Source: CAZGHS01 sp964525495 (GTDB lineage Bacteria; Patescibacteriota; Microgenomatia; JALYQM01). Taken from it: a DNA stretch of 64,000 bases. Below, piece after piece: positions 1-8,838 of this stretch. Location of the stretch: assembly GCA_964525495.1 (NCBI GenBank), contig CAZGHS010000003.1, positions 104,367 through 168,366 on the forward strand, read 5' to 3'. The translations under genes and the position numbers were made by a program. The notes below the pieces were generated by a model. It was not told the DNA's origin. It saw only the letters and a list, made by a program, of their open reading frames with translations, and ran no database searches. How positions within the stretch are numbered: the stretch's first letter is position 1; every line of letters begins with the position of its first letter.

Positions 1-1
1 T

Positions 2-265
2 ATGACATGTCCTGATCGTGACGACTATGTCTTGTATGATTTCCCAGAAAGATTTTCGATCTCTCATCAATATGCAACTGAGAATGAAGTAAATATATTT
101 TTCTCGGCAATTAATGGATCCGTTAAAATATATAGTCAAAACGGAACATTGTTAGGTGATACTGTTGATATTCATATAAATTCGGACGAGTATGAAGATA
201 TGTACGTCGTATTGCGGGTTAATGGATCGGGAAATATTTTTGAAGAACGTCTTCAAAGTAACTAA
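2..265 (+). CDS. hypothetical protein, C-terminal part, possibly 5' truncated
   Basis: The reading frame is open from the first bases and ends in TAA at 263-265, so the visible 87 residues may be only the C-terminus of a longer protein cut by the window edge. The sequence is acidic and beta-rich, with a segment like a bacterial Ig or jelly-roll fold (SVKIYSQNGTLLGD), but I do not recognise a family. It converges on the Xer gene and the two stop codons overlap by three bases. Confidence 0.5.
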   Translation: MTCPDRDDYVLYDFPERFSISHQYATENEVNIFFSAINGSVKIYSQNGTLLGDTVDIHINSDEYEDMYVVLRVNGSGNIFEERLQSN

Positions 266-1212
266 TTGCTATCACTTTTTTCAATGACATTACTATGAAA
301 TGTTTGGTGTACCTCACGCAAATGCTTATTAGAAACGTTAGTGTAGATTTGTGTCGTGGTAATGGATTTATGTCCAAGCATTTCCTGTATTGATCGCAGA
401 TCAGCGCCGTTAATTAGGAGATCAGTTGCGAATGAGTGCCGTAAGACATGCGGAGTGGTTGGAATGTTAATTCGTGCACGCTTTGCATATTTCTGCACGA
501 TACGCTGGACTGTGCGCTGTGTGAGACGCATTTTTTCGCCGTTGTCTGTAGCATCGACACCTCGTGAGTAGCGTATGAATAGTGGCGCGAAACTATCAGT
601 GCGGATACTTAGATATCTTTTTATCCAATACACCGCGTCTTCACTTAGGAATATGATGCGCGCCTTTTTTCCTTTACCAATAATGGTATGCTCACGACGA
701 TCAAAATCGAGCTTATCCTTGTCCAGTTTTATAACTTCTGATACACGCAGTCCTGTACTGAATAGTGTTTCTAGAACGGCTTTGTCACGCAGACCGATTT
801 CGTCTGTCAGATCGATGCTATTGAGTAGCTTATACATTTGGTCACGATCCAGTGCTAGGACCTCTTTGTGCTCGGCTTTGGGCAGTTCGATCTTGTCTGG
901 AGCCATGGTCTTGATGTCGTTTCGAGCTAAATATTTAAGAAATGACCTAATTGCTATCATGTGGTAGTTTTGAGTAATTCTTTGAAGAAATTCGCCCTTT
1001 TCGTCTGTGATATTGGCTAAATGAAGCCTAAAAAGCTTCATTGCATGAGTATCTATCTTCGATGGAGTAGGGGGGATGCCTTCTGATTGAAGCCAGTTAT
1101 TGAATCGATCTAAATAATGTCGATAATTGCGAACGGTGAGGGGAGAGCAACCTTTTTCTACCTGTAGGTAGGAGAGAAAGTCGTCAATATATTCATTGAG
1201 ATTGAGCAGCAT
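262..1212 (-). CDS. xerC: tyrosine recombinase, XerC/XerD type
   Basis: Site-specific tyrosine recombinase of 316 aa, the usual Xer length. The N-terminal SAM-like DNA-binding domain spans about residues 5-95 and the catalytic domain about 120-305. The catalytic set is complete: R156 (STGLRVSE), K180 (GKGKKAR), H255 and R258 (PHVLRHS), H281 (LGHKS) and nucleophile Y290 (TQIYTN). The expected role is resolving chromosome dimers at a dif site, or integrating an element. It is the only recombinase in the window, so it may act alone (XerH/XerS style). A 28-bp dif-like sequence lies 365 bp upstream at 1577-1604. XerC versus XerD versus an element integrase cannot be settled from sequence alone. 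Confidence 0.9.
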   Translation of the reverse strand: MLLNLNEYIDDFLSYLQVEKGCSPLTVRNYRHYLDRFNNWLQSEGIPPTPSKIDTHAMKLFRLHLANITDEKGEFLQRITQNYHMIAIRSFLKYLARNDIKTMAPDKIELPKAEHKEVLALDRDQMYKLLNSIDLTDEIGLRDKAVLETLFSTGLRVSEVIKLDKDKLDFDRREHTIIGKGKKARIIFLSEDAVYWIKRYLSIRTDSFAPLFIRYSRGVDATDNGEKMRLTQRTVQRIVQKYAKRARINIPTTPHVLRHSFATDLLINGADLRSIQEMLGHKSITTTQIYTNVSNKHLREVHQTFHSNVIEKSDSN

Positions 1213-1641
1213 ATGAGATTTTTATATCACAATATTTACTCAATGTATATTCTATATTGTGCGACATAGGCGAGAGATGTCGAGATAGAGGCTATCTGTC
1301 AGAATGTGCTTTATTAGTAAGTGTTGCGTCGTTATATTTACTATCTTAGGAGGGTAATATGTAAGAGGAGATAGTGCTATTAATTGATTAGATAGAAATT
1401 GAGCCTAAATATATATAAATTTATAGATTTTTGATAACTTGTTATATTGTGTGCAATGCAGCAGTTTTAACTATAACTGAGCTCATATTAGCCATATACT
1501 GGTGTGGCTTTTGAATGCCAAGCCTCTATAGAGCACTACAGAGCCTCCCTTTTAGCCTCAATCTGCGATATGCCTAATGTCGTAAAAGATATATTGTGCG
1601 ACATGATATATCTATTAAAACAGCCCCTACTGCCCTGTTCT
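1213..1641. other. 429-bp non-coding region beside the recombinase gene
   Basis: AT-rich region with no convincing gene. It holds the dif-like site (1577-1604), a second copy of that site's right arm (TTGTGCGACAT, 1257-1267) followed by an inverted CGACAT/ATGTCG pair (1262-1267 and 1277-1282), and a strong Shine-Dalgarno (AGGAGGG, 1348-1354) followed by ATG-TAA (1359-1364) between ACTATCT and AGATAGT arms (1340-1346, 1369-1375). An 82-codon frame at 1504-1752 looks spurious. Confidence 0.6.
1577..1604. repeat. dif-like 28-bp recombination site candidate
   Basis: Two 11-base arms flank a 6-base centre: ATGTCGTAAAA (1577-1587), GATATA (1588-1593), TTGTGCGACAT (1594-1604). The arms are inverted repeats with 9 of 11 positions matching, exactly the 11-6-11 layout of bacterial dif. 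The right arm starts TTGTGCG, close to the TTATGCG of the reverse-complemented E. coli XerC arm. It sits just upstream of the Xer gene, as difH and difSL sites sit near their recombinases. Function is inferred; no strand exchange has been shown. Confidence 0.5.
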
Positions 1642-2433
1642 TTATCCCTGCCATGCTGTGGTAATTATCATAATAATAAATACGATGCATGCAACGATCG
1701 CGTATTCAACAATTGGTTTACGTGTAAGCTTCTTTTCGTAGAAATGCTGTAATATTCCTAGAAGTACGTAATATACGGCTACCAGGAATAATGAGGTCAT
1801 TGCCACTGATTGCGGATAGAAATGCATTAGTATGTTGATCTGGATGAATACTATGGAGATGACGGCTATATAGAGGCTTGTACGCCTCGAGAAGGCTGAT
1901 ATTAGATCAAAGGACCACAGGAACTGTAGTGTTAAAGGTGAAATGGTGAGTGTTATTAAAATGCTTGAATATACAATATCCGCATGAAGTGAGACTATGT
2001 AGGACAACAAGAAATATGCGGTCAAAAGCGTGGCTATATACGAGACTGCATGAGCGGCCCTGAGTAATTGTATTGTTCGAATAGCAGCTACATTAAAAAT
2101 GTTTTCAGTGAGTAGAATAATGTATGTTCCGATTGGAATAAGTGCGTATAAAGGGTACCGAAAGATTTTTCTTTCAGGCAATATTGATATAAACAAATTG
2201 CTGCCGACAATAAAGGTGATTGGCAATATAAACAATGTAAGGTATTCAATGCCGGTTATATTTTCCCAAAGTGCATAATACATAATGGCATATAGGACTA
2301 TGATTATCCCAATTAGTCCGAGAGGTCCGTACTGCCATATGGTGGGAAAAAACCACGATAATCCGAAAGTTGCGATGCTGGCGAGTATAAATCGTTGTCG
2401 CTTGGTAAGGGAAATAAGTTTTAATGATGCCAC
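1642..2433 (-). CDS. polytopic membrane protein, unknown function
   Basis: 263 residues that are almost entirely hydrophobic, with about eight transmembrane helices and short loops; I do not recognise a family. The start is GTG at 2433. A -10 box TAAAAT (2440-2445) lies six bases before it, predicting a leaderless mRNA divergent from the TPR gene. The C-terminus runs to a TAG next to the dif-like region. Confidence 0.7.
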   Translation of the reverse strand: MASLKLISLTKRQRFILASIATFGLSWFFPTIWQYGPLGLIGIIIVLYAIMYYALWENITGIEYLTLFILPITFIVGSNLFISILPERKIFRYPLYALIPIGTYIILLTENIFNVAAIRTIQLLRAAHAVSYIATLLTAYFLLSYIVSLHADIVYSSILITLTISPLTLQFLWSFDLISAFSRRTSLYIAVISIVFIQINILMHFYPQSVAMTSLFLVAVYYVLLGILQHFYEKKLTRKPIVEYAIVACIVFIIMIITTAWQG

Positions 2434-2459
2434 TTCCCTATTTTATCACAGATAAAATA

Positions 2460-2489
2460 TTGACAAAGGTGTAACTATGCTTGTACTAT
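2460..2489 (+). promoter_or_regulatory. sigma70-type promoter of the TPR gene, leaderless
   Basis: Perfect -35 TTGACA (2460-2465), 18-base spacer, -10 TACTAT (2484-2489), then seven bases to ATG at 2497. No Shine-Dalgarno is possible in that distance. It overlaps the divergent -10 box of the 1642-2433 gene. Confidence 0.75.
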
Positions 2490-2496
2490 TTCCATT

Positions 2497-3234
2497 ATGA
2501 TTCAATCTGTCCTTGTGCAGAAAGCTATTCACGCAGCTTTACATTCAGAATGGCAAACCGCAATTGATCTTAATGAAAAGATCCTGGAACAATTTCCACA
2601 AGATTTGGATAGTTTAAATCGATTAGCGCGGGCTTGCTTTGAAACGGGTGATATTTCTCGTTGTAAGCAGATATATAAAGAGGTGCTCGAGATAGATCCT
2701 TATAACGTTATCGCGCAGAAGAATATGCGTCGATTTCAACTACTTAAAGGCAATGGTGATGAATTGTCTTTTTCTCTTGCCCAATCAGCTAAAAACTTAG
2801 CGTCTGCAGGATTTTCCAAGCCAATGACAAATTTTATTGAAGAGCCAGGTAAAACCAAGGTTATTCAGTTAGTTCGTATCGCAGAGCCCCAAGTACTTTT
2901 TACACTTCATAGTGGTGATGTAGTGGTGTTAACTCCTAAGCAGCGAGGCGTTCATATTTTTACGGAATCTAATTTGTATATTGGTCGTATTCCTGATGAT
3001 CTCGCATATCAGCTTCATTATTTAATGAAAAGTGGAAATAAATACGAGGGATACATTAAGACTGTTCAAGCTAATGTAGTGTACGTCTTTGTCAGAGAGC
3101 TTTATAGAACTCCGGAATTTATTTCTCGGCCTACCTTTTCTTATATGGTTGAAATACCTGCGCAGGAAACATTATCAGAGCCTGAGAGCACCGAAACAAG
3201 TGAAGAAGAAATTAACCCTGACGAGCAGTCGTAG
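2497..3234 (+). CDS. TPR-repeat protein with unknown C-terminal domain
   Basis: 245 aa. Residues 1-85 form two to three tetratricopeptide repeats (LNRLARACFETGD, YKEVLEIDPYN), normally a protein-protein docking surface. Residues about 115-225 form a compact beta-rich domain (KVIQLVRIAEPQVLF, GRIPDDLAYQLHYLM) that faintly recalls a HIRAN-like barrel; that comparison is weak. The tail is acidic. There is no signal peptide, so it is probably cytoplasmic. The end overlaps the convergent gene by 23 bases. Confidence 0.75.
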   Translation: MIQSVLVQKAIHAALHSEWQTAIDLNEKILEQFPQDLDSLNRLARACFETGDISRCKQIYKEVLEIDPYNVIAQKNMRRFQLLKGNGDELSFSLAQSAKNLASAGFSKPMTNFIEEPGKTKVIQLVRIAEPQVLFTLHSGDVVVLTPKQRGVHIFTESNLYIGRIPDDLAYQLHYLMKSGNKYEGYIKTVQANVVYVFVRELYRTPEFISRPTFSYMVEIPAQETLSEPESTETSEEEINPDEQS

Positions 3235-3817
3235 TACTCTCCCCCTCTAAAGCGTTGTGAACAATGTTAGAGAAAAGCCTATTTTGAGTAGTTATATCTG
3301 GGGATAGTGTGTGAATTCGCTTATAAAAATTCTCCCACAGTAATTGATCGATACCGCTCAATACATATTCTGGTGGTCTTTTAAAGAGGATGCGTCTAGA
3401 GACATAGAAGACGTTCGTGTATTTGCTGCGTATGATGTACTGATACGCTAGAACGTTTTTACCTGTTAAATTAGTAACATTTTCTTCAATAATAAAATCA
3501 GATAGTATTTGTGGTTGCCAAATACTTGCGCTCATTGGATAGTAAAATACATAGATAGGGTCTTTGGTTGTATACATTTTTTCAATTACAACATCGTAAG
3601 CAGGATTCTGCAGTAAGAAACCGAGCATTCTTTGAAACTCTTGTTCAAACCCTTGTAGCGTATCGATTATGATCGGTGCTGGTGGTACGTATGCTGGTTG
3701 TGTTTTAAGTTTTGGTGTCTCTATTTTCGAAAGGTCCGGAAGAAGCTCTTTCATGGATCGAAGTGTCAGAACGACACCTCCGATAATGATAATTACGATA
3801 AATATCCCAATAGCCAT
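3212..3817 (-). CDS. membrane-anchored hypothetical protein
   Basis: 201 aa with one N-terminal transmembrane helix (GIFIVIIIIGGVVLTL) and an extracytoplasmic domain of about 160 residues. No family recognised. Start ATG 3817 follows -10 TATAAT (3824-3829) by six bases, predicting a leaderless mRNA. It lies just downstream of the LytR_C-type gene on the same strand but has its own promoter. Confidence 0.7.
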   Translation of the reverse strand: MAIGIFIVIIIIGGVVLTLRSMKELLPDLSKIETPKLKTQPAYVPPAPIIIDTLQGFEQEFQRMLGFLLQNPAYDVVIEKMYTTKDPIYVFYYPMSASIWQPQILSDFIIEENVTNLTGKNVLAYQYIIRSKYTNVFYVSRRILFKRPPEYVLSGIDQLLWENFYKRIHTLSPDITTQNRLFSNIVHNALEGESTTTARQG

Positions 3818-3823
3818 TCTATT

Positions 3824-3852
3824 ATTATACTATAGGATATTATTAAGATCAA
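3824..3852 (-). promoter_or_regulatory. promoter of the 3212-3817 gene, leaderless
   Basis: Read on the minus strand: TTGATC (3847-3852), 17-base spacer, TATAAT (3824-3829), six bases, ATG. Confidence 0.7.
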
Positions 3853-3853
3853 A

Positions 3854-4933
3854 CTACAATGATGTATTGCCTTCAATCAGGCTCGCATAGGAGTTTCCAA
3901 TAATTACAGTGATATCTGAAGTTGAGCTTTCTGGACTCACAAAGACTTCACAGTCAATCAGTGCGCGCTTTAGCTCAATTACTGTTGCTGAGTTTTCCCA
4001 TTCCTTTTTGGAGATAATAATCTGTGTTTTCTCTGAAATCTCAGTGCGATTTCCTACATCGATTACTACACCGCCCATGTTTGTTACGATACGAGCAAAC
4101 TTTCCGCCAAGTCCAGTCACTTGAGTACTGTTTTCTATCTGAATATTGGCTTTCTCTTGCATTAATGCAATATTTTGAAAAGACTTTTTGATATATGCAT
4201 CGAGCTTATTTTGATCTGATGTAACTACAGGACTGCCGTCCTTACTAATTTCTTTACTACCGATCCCGTATTCTACAATATCGATATCTGTAGTCATTTC
4301 TGCGGGAATTCCTCGTAATACTTGCGCAAGATGTAACATGTTCCACGGGGACTGTGAAGTGATGAGGTTTTGTGTAGCCCAGTCTTTATCGAATGTTAGT
4401 TTAAACATGGTAAATGGTTGTGTTAGCCATGTACTAAATGGTGTTTCGCTTTCGCTATTTGTTTTTACAATGTAGATTGTTTTGGCTGGAACTCCGAAAT
4501 ATTCTGTAAGTGTTTGATTTATTAAACTATGTGTATCTTTTCCTTGTTCAAGATTTGCTATCTTGTAAAGAGAAGCTAATTTAAACTCATCAAAGCCATA
4601 CGGAAGATGCATGATTGTTTCCGCTGGTAAATGAATGGTTTTGAGTGTTTGCTCGTGAGTGTCAACTATGGATAAAGATGCTTGTGTCACATAGTCTTGT
4701 TCGTCAAGTTGCAATGTGTAGAAACGAATTTGATCGGTTTCAGCATACACTCCGAACTCTGATTCTTCAGAAGCGTATATGGAGATAGGCTCTAAAATAT
4801 GCCTGGCAGTCCACGCACCATACCCCACCAAAGATATCGTGCTTATCAGTCCAACGCAAATAAGCATCCGTGAGGCGCGTTTTTTAAATTGTTTGAGAGA
4901 GCCGTTTGACCGAGCTCTTTTTTTTTTAGCCAT
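3854..4933 (-). CDS. LytR_C-domain envelope protein with degenerate LCP-like region
   Basis: 359 aa. A basic N-terminus is followed by one transmembrane helix (about 20-40) and a large external region. Residues about 250-355 match the LytR C-terminal domain pattern: an IENSTQVTGLGGKFA start, a conserved middle, and DITVIIGNSY near the end. Residues 70-220 recall the LytR-CpsA-Psr fold (IHLPAETIMHLPYG, FGVPAKTIYIV) but without the usual arginine motifs, so ligase activity is doubtful. LCP proteins attach glycopolymers to peptidoglycan; an envelope structural or regulatory role is inferred. Start ATG 4933 lacks a clear Shine-Dalgarno. Confidence 0.75.
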   Translation of the reverse strand: MAKKKRARSNGSLKQFKKRASRMLICVGLISTISLVGYGAWTARHILEPISIYASEESEFGVYAETDQIRFYTLQLDEQDYVTQASLSIVDTHEQTLKTIHLPAETIMHLPYGFDEFKLASLYKIANLEQGKDTHSLINQTLTEYFGVPAKTIYIVKTNSESETPFSTWLTQPFTMFKLTFDKDWATQNLITSQSPWNMLHLAQVLRGIPAEMTTDIDIVEYGIGSKEISKDGSPVVTSDQNKLDAYIKKSFQNIALMQEKANIQIENSTQVTGLGGKFARIVTNMGGVVIDVGNRTEISEKTQIIISKKEWENSATVIELKRALIDCEVFVSPESSTSDITVIIGNSYASLIEGNTSL

Positions 4934-5071
4934 GGGCAGTAATAGCTTCTAAAGAATAGTCCGTGTTATAGAGTTAGATGTATATAACGATAAGTAACTT
5001 TACTCATTTTTGTCAAATAAATTCGTATATTATTCGGTTTTTCTCTGTTACAATGTCTTAGGAGGATACAC

Positions 5072-6439
5072 ATGACTAAACTAATTCAATATGACTACTC
5101 TTTTATGCTATCTGACGTCGTCGGAGAGCATGGTGCGACAATGAATGATTTAGCAGGGCTTCAATCTCAGATGCTTGAGATGAGAACCTCACATTTTTCC
5201 AAAGAGTCTCCTCTGGGCTTTATGACGCTCCCCTTTGAAACCGAAACAGTGAATACTGTAAAGCAATTAGCTGAAGAAGTTGCTGCGCGTTTTTCTACTT
5301 TAATAGTTTTAGGTATCGGGGGTTCTGACTTGGGTGCTCGAGCTACCATACAAGCTCTCCCCTCCTCTGGTATGACTGTTTTGTTCCTTGGTAGTAATAC
5401 AGATCCAATCGAAATAGAACAGACTTTGAATGGAGTTTCATGGCCTGACACGGCAGTTAATGTAATTTCCAAATCTGGTGACACTATTGAAACAATGTCG
5501 ACCTTTATCTATATTCGTGACCAATTAAAAAAAAGTGTCGGAGATAGTTTTAATGAGCATATTATTGCAGCGACTGATGCGTCGACAGGAACACTCCGCA
5601 CTATTGCAGAAAGAGAAAAATATAGAACATTAGTTGTACCAGAAAATGTTGGTGGTCGGTTCTCTGTTCTTTCAACAGTAGGCCTTTTTCCTATCGCATG
5701 CGCAGGGGTAGATATTGTTGCCTTGCTGGAAGGATCTCGAGATCTTTGTCTTGATCTTAATAACTTCGATAATACTAAGATGCACGGTGTTGAAATATTC
5801 TCTGCATTACATTTCTTGGGTTTTACACAAAAGAATCAGAACGTGCATGTCTTTATTCCGTATGCCACTTCTTTGCGCAATGTCGGTTTTTGGTTTCGAC
5901 AACTTTGGGCTGAAAGCCTCGGGAAACATATGACGGTTGATGGACAGACTGTGTATACCGGTCCTACTCCTGTTGCTGCGCTTGGTGCAACTGATCAGCA
6001 TTCACAATTTCAACTGTATTACTATGGACCGTTTGATAAGCTTATAACTTTTGTTGATGTTGAAGATTATGGAAGCGACTTAGAAGTCCCGGAAGGTTTT
6101 GAAGACATTGAAGGCATTTCCTATACCAAAGGTCTTCGCTTTGAAAAAATTCTTCGTTCAGAGCTGCAAGCATCTTCTCTTGCACTCGCTGAACGTAAGC
6201 GTCCCAATGGACGACTAATTTTGCCTGAAATATCTGCATATACCATTGGACAGTTATTCCAATTTCTTGAGATTGCCACAGTATATGTTGGATTCTTACT
6301 GCGTATTAATCCCTTTGATCAACCTGGAGTTGAGCTTGGAAAGCAAAATATGTATGCGATTTTGGGCAGAAAAGGGTTTGAAAAGCGGAACGAAGAGCTT
6401 CAACAACTAATGAAATTTTATGCTAAAAGAGTTGTTTGA
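5072..6439 (+). CDS. pgi: glucose-6-phosphate isomerase
   Basis: Interconverts glucose 6-phosphate and fructose 6-phosphate in the cytoplasm. At 455 aa it matches the compact bacterial Pgi form. The SIS sugar-isomerase fold shows in GIGGSDLGARA (about 87-97), SKSGDTIET, GGRFSVLSTVGL and QLWAESLGKH. The start is fixed by a Shine-Dalgarno (AGGAGG) before ATG 5072, so unlike many unit heads here it has a normal leader. It ends in TGA. It stands alone between a divergent envelope gene and an XRE regulator. Confidence 0.95.
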   Translation: MTKLIQYDYSFMLSDVVGEHGATMNDLAGLQSQMLEMRTSHFSKESPLGFMTLPFETETVNTVKQLAEEVAARFSTLIVLGIGGSDLGARATIQALPSSGMTVLFLGSNTDPIEIEQTLNGVSWPDTAVNVISKSGDTIETMSTFIYIRDQLKKSVGDSFNEHIIAATDASTGTLRTIAEREKYRTLVVPENVGGRFSVLSTVGLFPIACAGVDIVALLEGSRDLCLDLNNFDNTKMHGVEIFSALHFLGFTQKNQNVHVFIPYATSLRNVGFWFRQLWAESLGKHMTVDGQTVYTGPTPVAALGATDQHSQFQLYYYGPFDKLITFVDVEDYGSDLEVPEGFEDIEGISYTKGLRFEKILRSELQASSLALAERKRPNGRLILPEISAYTIGQLFQFLEIATVYVGFLLRINPFDQPGVELGKQNMYAILGRKGFEKRNEELQQLMKFYAKRVV

Positions 6440-6510
6440 TTACGCCTTTATAATGCATTAATCTGTGTGTTTTTAGCGCAGCTTTTTAATAGACAAAGAT
6501 ATGTGATTCT

Positions 6511-6524
6511 ACTACCATTGTAGT
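6511..6524. promoter_or_regulatory. palindrome abutting the XRE gene start
   Basis: ACTAC-CATT-GTAGT, a perfect 5-4-5 inverted repeat ending one base before ATG 6525. A possible -10 (GATTCT, 6505-6510) lies just upstream, so the palindrome would cover the transcription start. Small XRE regulators often repress themselves; operator function is inferred. Confidence 0.4.
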
Positions 6525-6827
6525 ATGTCAGACCTGCCCAATACTCTTAACTTTCAGATGCTTGCTGATCGAATTCGCATTGCTCGTAAAGAAGCCACAC
6601 TTTCTCAAATTGACCTTGCTCAGTTAGTGGGAGTTTCTGATAAGGCGATTAGCTCATATGAAGTCGGTAGAGCTGTTCCCCCACTCGATATTCTTAAGAA
6701 AATAAGTGTCGTAACAAGTAAGCAAATGTCGTTCTTTTTTGAAGAAGATCCGGCCACACGCGTAGTCTTACAAAAAGTTGATAAGATGATTGAAGAATTG
6801 AACAACATTAAAAAGATATTTAATTAG
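6525..6827 (+). CDS. XRE-family helix-turn-helix regulator
   Basis: 100 aa. The HTH_3 (Cro/CI-like) domain spans about residues 10-65, with LSQIDLAQLVGVSDKAISSY as the helix-turn-helix and GRAVPPLDILKKIS after it. The last 35 residues look like a coiled-coil dimerisation tail. Likely a DNA-binding repressor; no toxin or phage gene is adjacent. The end overlaps the convergent glycosyltransferase by four bases. Confidence 0.85.
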   Translation: MSDLPNTLNFQMLADRIRIARKEATLSQIDLAQLVGVSDKAISSYEVGRAVPPLDILKKISVVTSKQMSFFFEEDPATRVVLQKVDKMIEELNNIKKIFN

Positions 6828-8401
6828 TGCATATAGAGCATATAGTGCTGAGTTGTTTCTTTTTTTAAGTCCTGCATTGTTTCCAGACAATTGTTGTAAT
6901 AGGTCGGAAAAACTTTATTCTCATTGGAATACATTATGATGTTGTAGTTCTCTTGGTAGACTAGCTTATGAAGCTCAGCGCATTTGGGCTGATAGAATGC
7001 TTGAAGATCACGAATATCTACTTGTCCATGCGAGATAAACCCAACAGGGAGGGTAATGCCCCAATCAAGTGCAATGAGTTTTGTTTTATTTACTACAAAT
7101 CTTTGTGTTAGTTGTGTGATCTCGGTTCGTTTCCAGAAAATTTTCATCTTATTATCTTTGATTTGCTGACTGAAGTTGGTCAGGATCATGACGTTGGTTG
7201 TGACGATTACTATAAGGAGACTGACTATCTGATATTTATATCGGGAGTAGTATTTTATGAGAAGCATTGCAAGAAGAATGTGTGGTAATGGATAGAGCAT
7301 CAACATATGATGTGGACCGTTAGCATGGGGTGTCAGGACAATAAAAAACATTATCGAAAGGGTTAAAAATGCGGTGTAGGTAATCGGATCAAGAAGTGGT
7401 TCTGTTTTGCGGTTACGGAACTTTTGGTATAGAGTCTTTGTGCAAAATGGAACAATAATACCCGCTATAAGAATACCCGTTATGTTAAGTGCAAAAATGT
7501 TTTCCGAAAGTATGTAATTAGGAATACTGGTGCCACTTAAAGTGTAAAAGAGCGTTGTTATTTTGTTTACTATATTTGAACTATAGTTTGTAAGGAGTGT
7601 CAGACTATTTGTTGATTGTGCAGATGTCAGAAGATAGCCTTCGAACTCCTGAAAAGATTTTTGCGATTCGTAATAGAAAAACGGTCGTTTGAATATAAAT
7701 AGGAAGAATGGAAGTCCGAAACCAAGACCAAGGAGGAAGTAAGAAATAGTTTGTCGAAGATTTTTGTAATGAGCTTGATGTATATGATATGTGATCAGCA
7801 ATGTCGTCGGAAGGATAATCCAGAGAGAGTTTAGCTTGTCCCACAGCAGTAAGCCGATAGTTGCACCAAAGAGAAACGCTTTTTGGCGAGTGGCATTGTT
7901 TGTAATAATTGATGATCCTACGAGAATAAGTATCATTTTAAGAATATTTTGAAGCGCGACTGGTCCCCAATCAAATGTGCTGGAAAGTATAAAGGATGGA
8001 TCGCATGCGAGTATGGCTAAGGTAAGTAATGCCGTTTTACGATTAAAATATTTCTTGGCGTAGAGATAGGTTAAAGCAAGAGTAATCGCGCCGCACGCTA
8101 TGGTCATGACACGAAGCGTTAATAAACTATCTGAAAACAGCAAGAACCCTAAGGAGAGTAGATACGACTTGAGTGGGCCAACGTAATATAAAATCATAAG
8201 TGGTACGGTATGTTCAAGAAATGAAGCTTTCACTACTCTATGCACTTGTGAAATATAATCCGGATCGAGGATCTCCTGTGCTGCAACGGCATGCAGAAGT
8301 TCATCATAGTAATAACCGACTGACGATATATTCCAAAGTGAAGCAACGGCATATACACAATAAATCGTTATAATAAGCCAGTTTTTTGTTATTAGATTCA
8401 T
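6824..8401 (-). CDS. GT-C glycosyltransferase, PMT/ArnT-like membrane protein
   Basis: 525 aa with about 10-12 transmembrane helices. The first external loop has the acidic pair typical of GT-C enzymes (YYYDELLHAVAA, about 31-42), and there is a C-terminal external domain of about 110 residues. Enzymes of this family (PMT_2, ArnT) move sugars from polyprenyl-phosphate carriers to proteins, lipids or glycans on the outer face of the membrane. The acceptor cannot be read from sequence. Monocistronic, divergent from the response regulator. Confidence 0.8.
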   Translation of the reverse strand: MNLITKNWLIITIYCVYAVASLWNISSVGYYYDELLHAVAAQEILDPDYISQVHRVVKASFLEHTVPLMILYYVGPLKSYLLSLGFLLFSDSLLTLRVMTIACGAITLALTYLYAKKYFNRKTALLTLAILACDPSFILSSTFDWGPVALQNILKMILILVGSSIITNNATRQKAFLFGATIGLLLWDKLNSLWIILPTTLLITYHIHQAHYKNLRQTISYFLLGLGFGLPFFLFIFKRPFFYYESQKSFQEFEGYLLTSAQSTNSLTLLTNYSSNIVNKITTLFYTLSGTSIPNYILSENIFALNITGILIAGIIVPFCTKTLYQKFRNRKTEPLLDPITYTAFLTLSIMFFIVLTPHANGPHHMLMLYPLPHILLAMLLIKYYSRYKYQIVSLLIVIVTTNVMILTNFSQQIKDNKMKIFWKRTEITQLTQRFVVNKTKLIALDWGITLPVGFISHGQVDIRDLQAFYQPKCAELHKLVYQENYNIIMYSNENKVFPTYYNNCLETMQDLKKETTQHYMLYMH

Positions 8402-8447
8402 ATTTTATCTGTTTTTATGGTACAATTACGGTATACTTTTTTCTTCT

Positions 8448-8837
8448 ATGAAAACTATCCTCGCTGTAGATGACGATGACGCAATATTAGAACTTCTCTC
8501 GACGGCGCTCGAGATAGAAGATACTTCGGTGCTGATTGCAAATAACGCAAATCAGGCATTACAATTGGCTAAGAAGCATACCCCTCATGTTATTTTACTT
8601 GATCTGATGATGCCTGAATATGATGGGTTTGAGTTCTATACAATACTTAAACAGGTTCCTGAGCTTGCACATACAAAATATATTATGTTCACGGCGCAAG
8701 GTAGTAAATCTAATTTGTGGGAAAGTATTGATCTTAACTTTGATGACTTTGTTGCAAAACCCTTTGATTTGACAGAATTAGAAATCCGTATCCGCCACCA
8801 ACTTCAAAATGAAGAGCCGACTCGTGTGAGACGATAA
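8448..8837 (+). CDS. stand-alone response regulator receiver protein
   Basis: 129 aa, a single CheY-like receiver with no output domain. The phosphorylation site is intact: acidic pocket D9/D10, phospho-acceptor D52 (LLDLMMPEYDG), T82 and K104 (AKPFD). No histidine kinase lies in the window, so its partner is elsewhere. A -10 TATACT (8432-8437) lies ten bases before ATG. The stop touches the next gene in a TAATATG junction, so the DUF192-like protein is probably co-expressed. Confidence 0.9.
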   Translation: MKTILAVDDDDAILELLSTALEIEDTSVLIANNANQALQLAKKHTPHVILLDLMMPEYDGFEFYTILKQVPELAHTKYIMFTAQGSKSNLWESIDLNFDDFVAKPFDLTELEIRIRHQLQNEEPTRVRR

Positions 8838-8838
8838 T

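Noticed and set aside
1504..1752. 82-codon plus-strand frame in the non-coding region
   Set aside because: It overlaps the membrane protein gene, has an unlikely Cys-rich composition, no Shine-Dalgarno, and covers the dif-like site.
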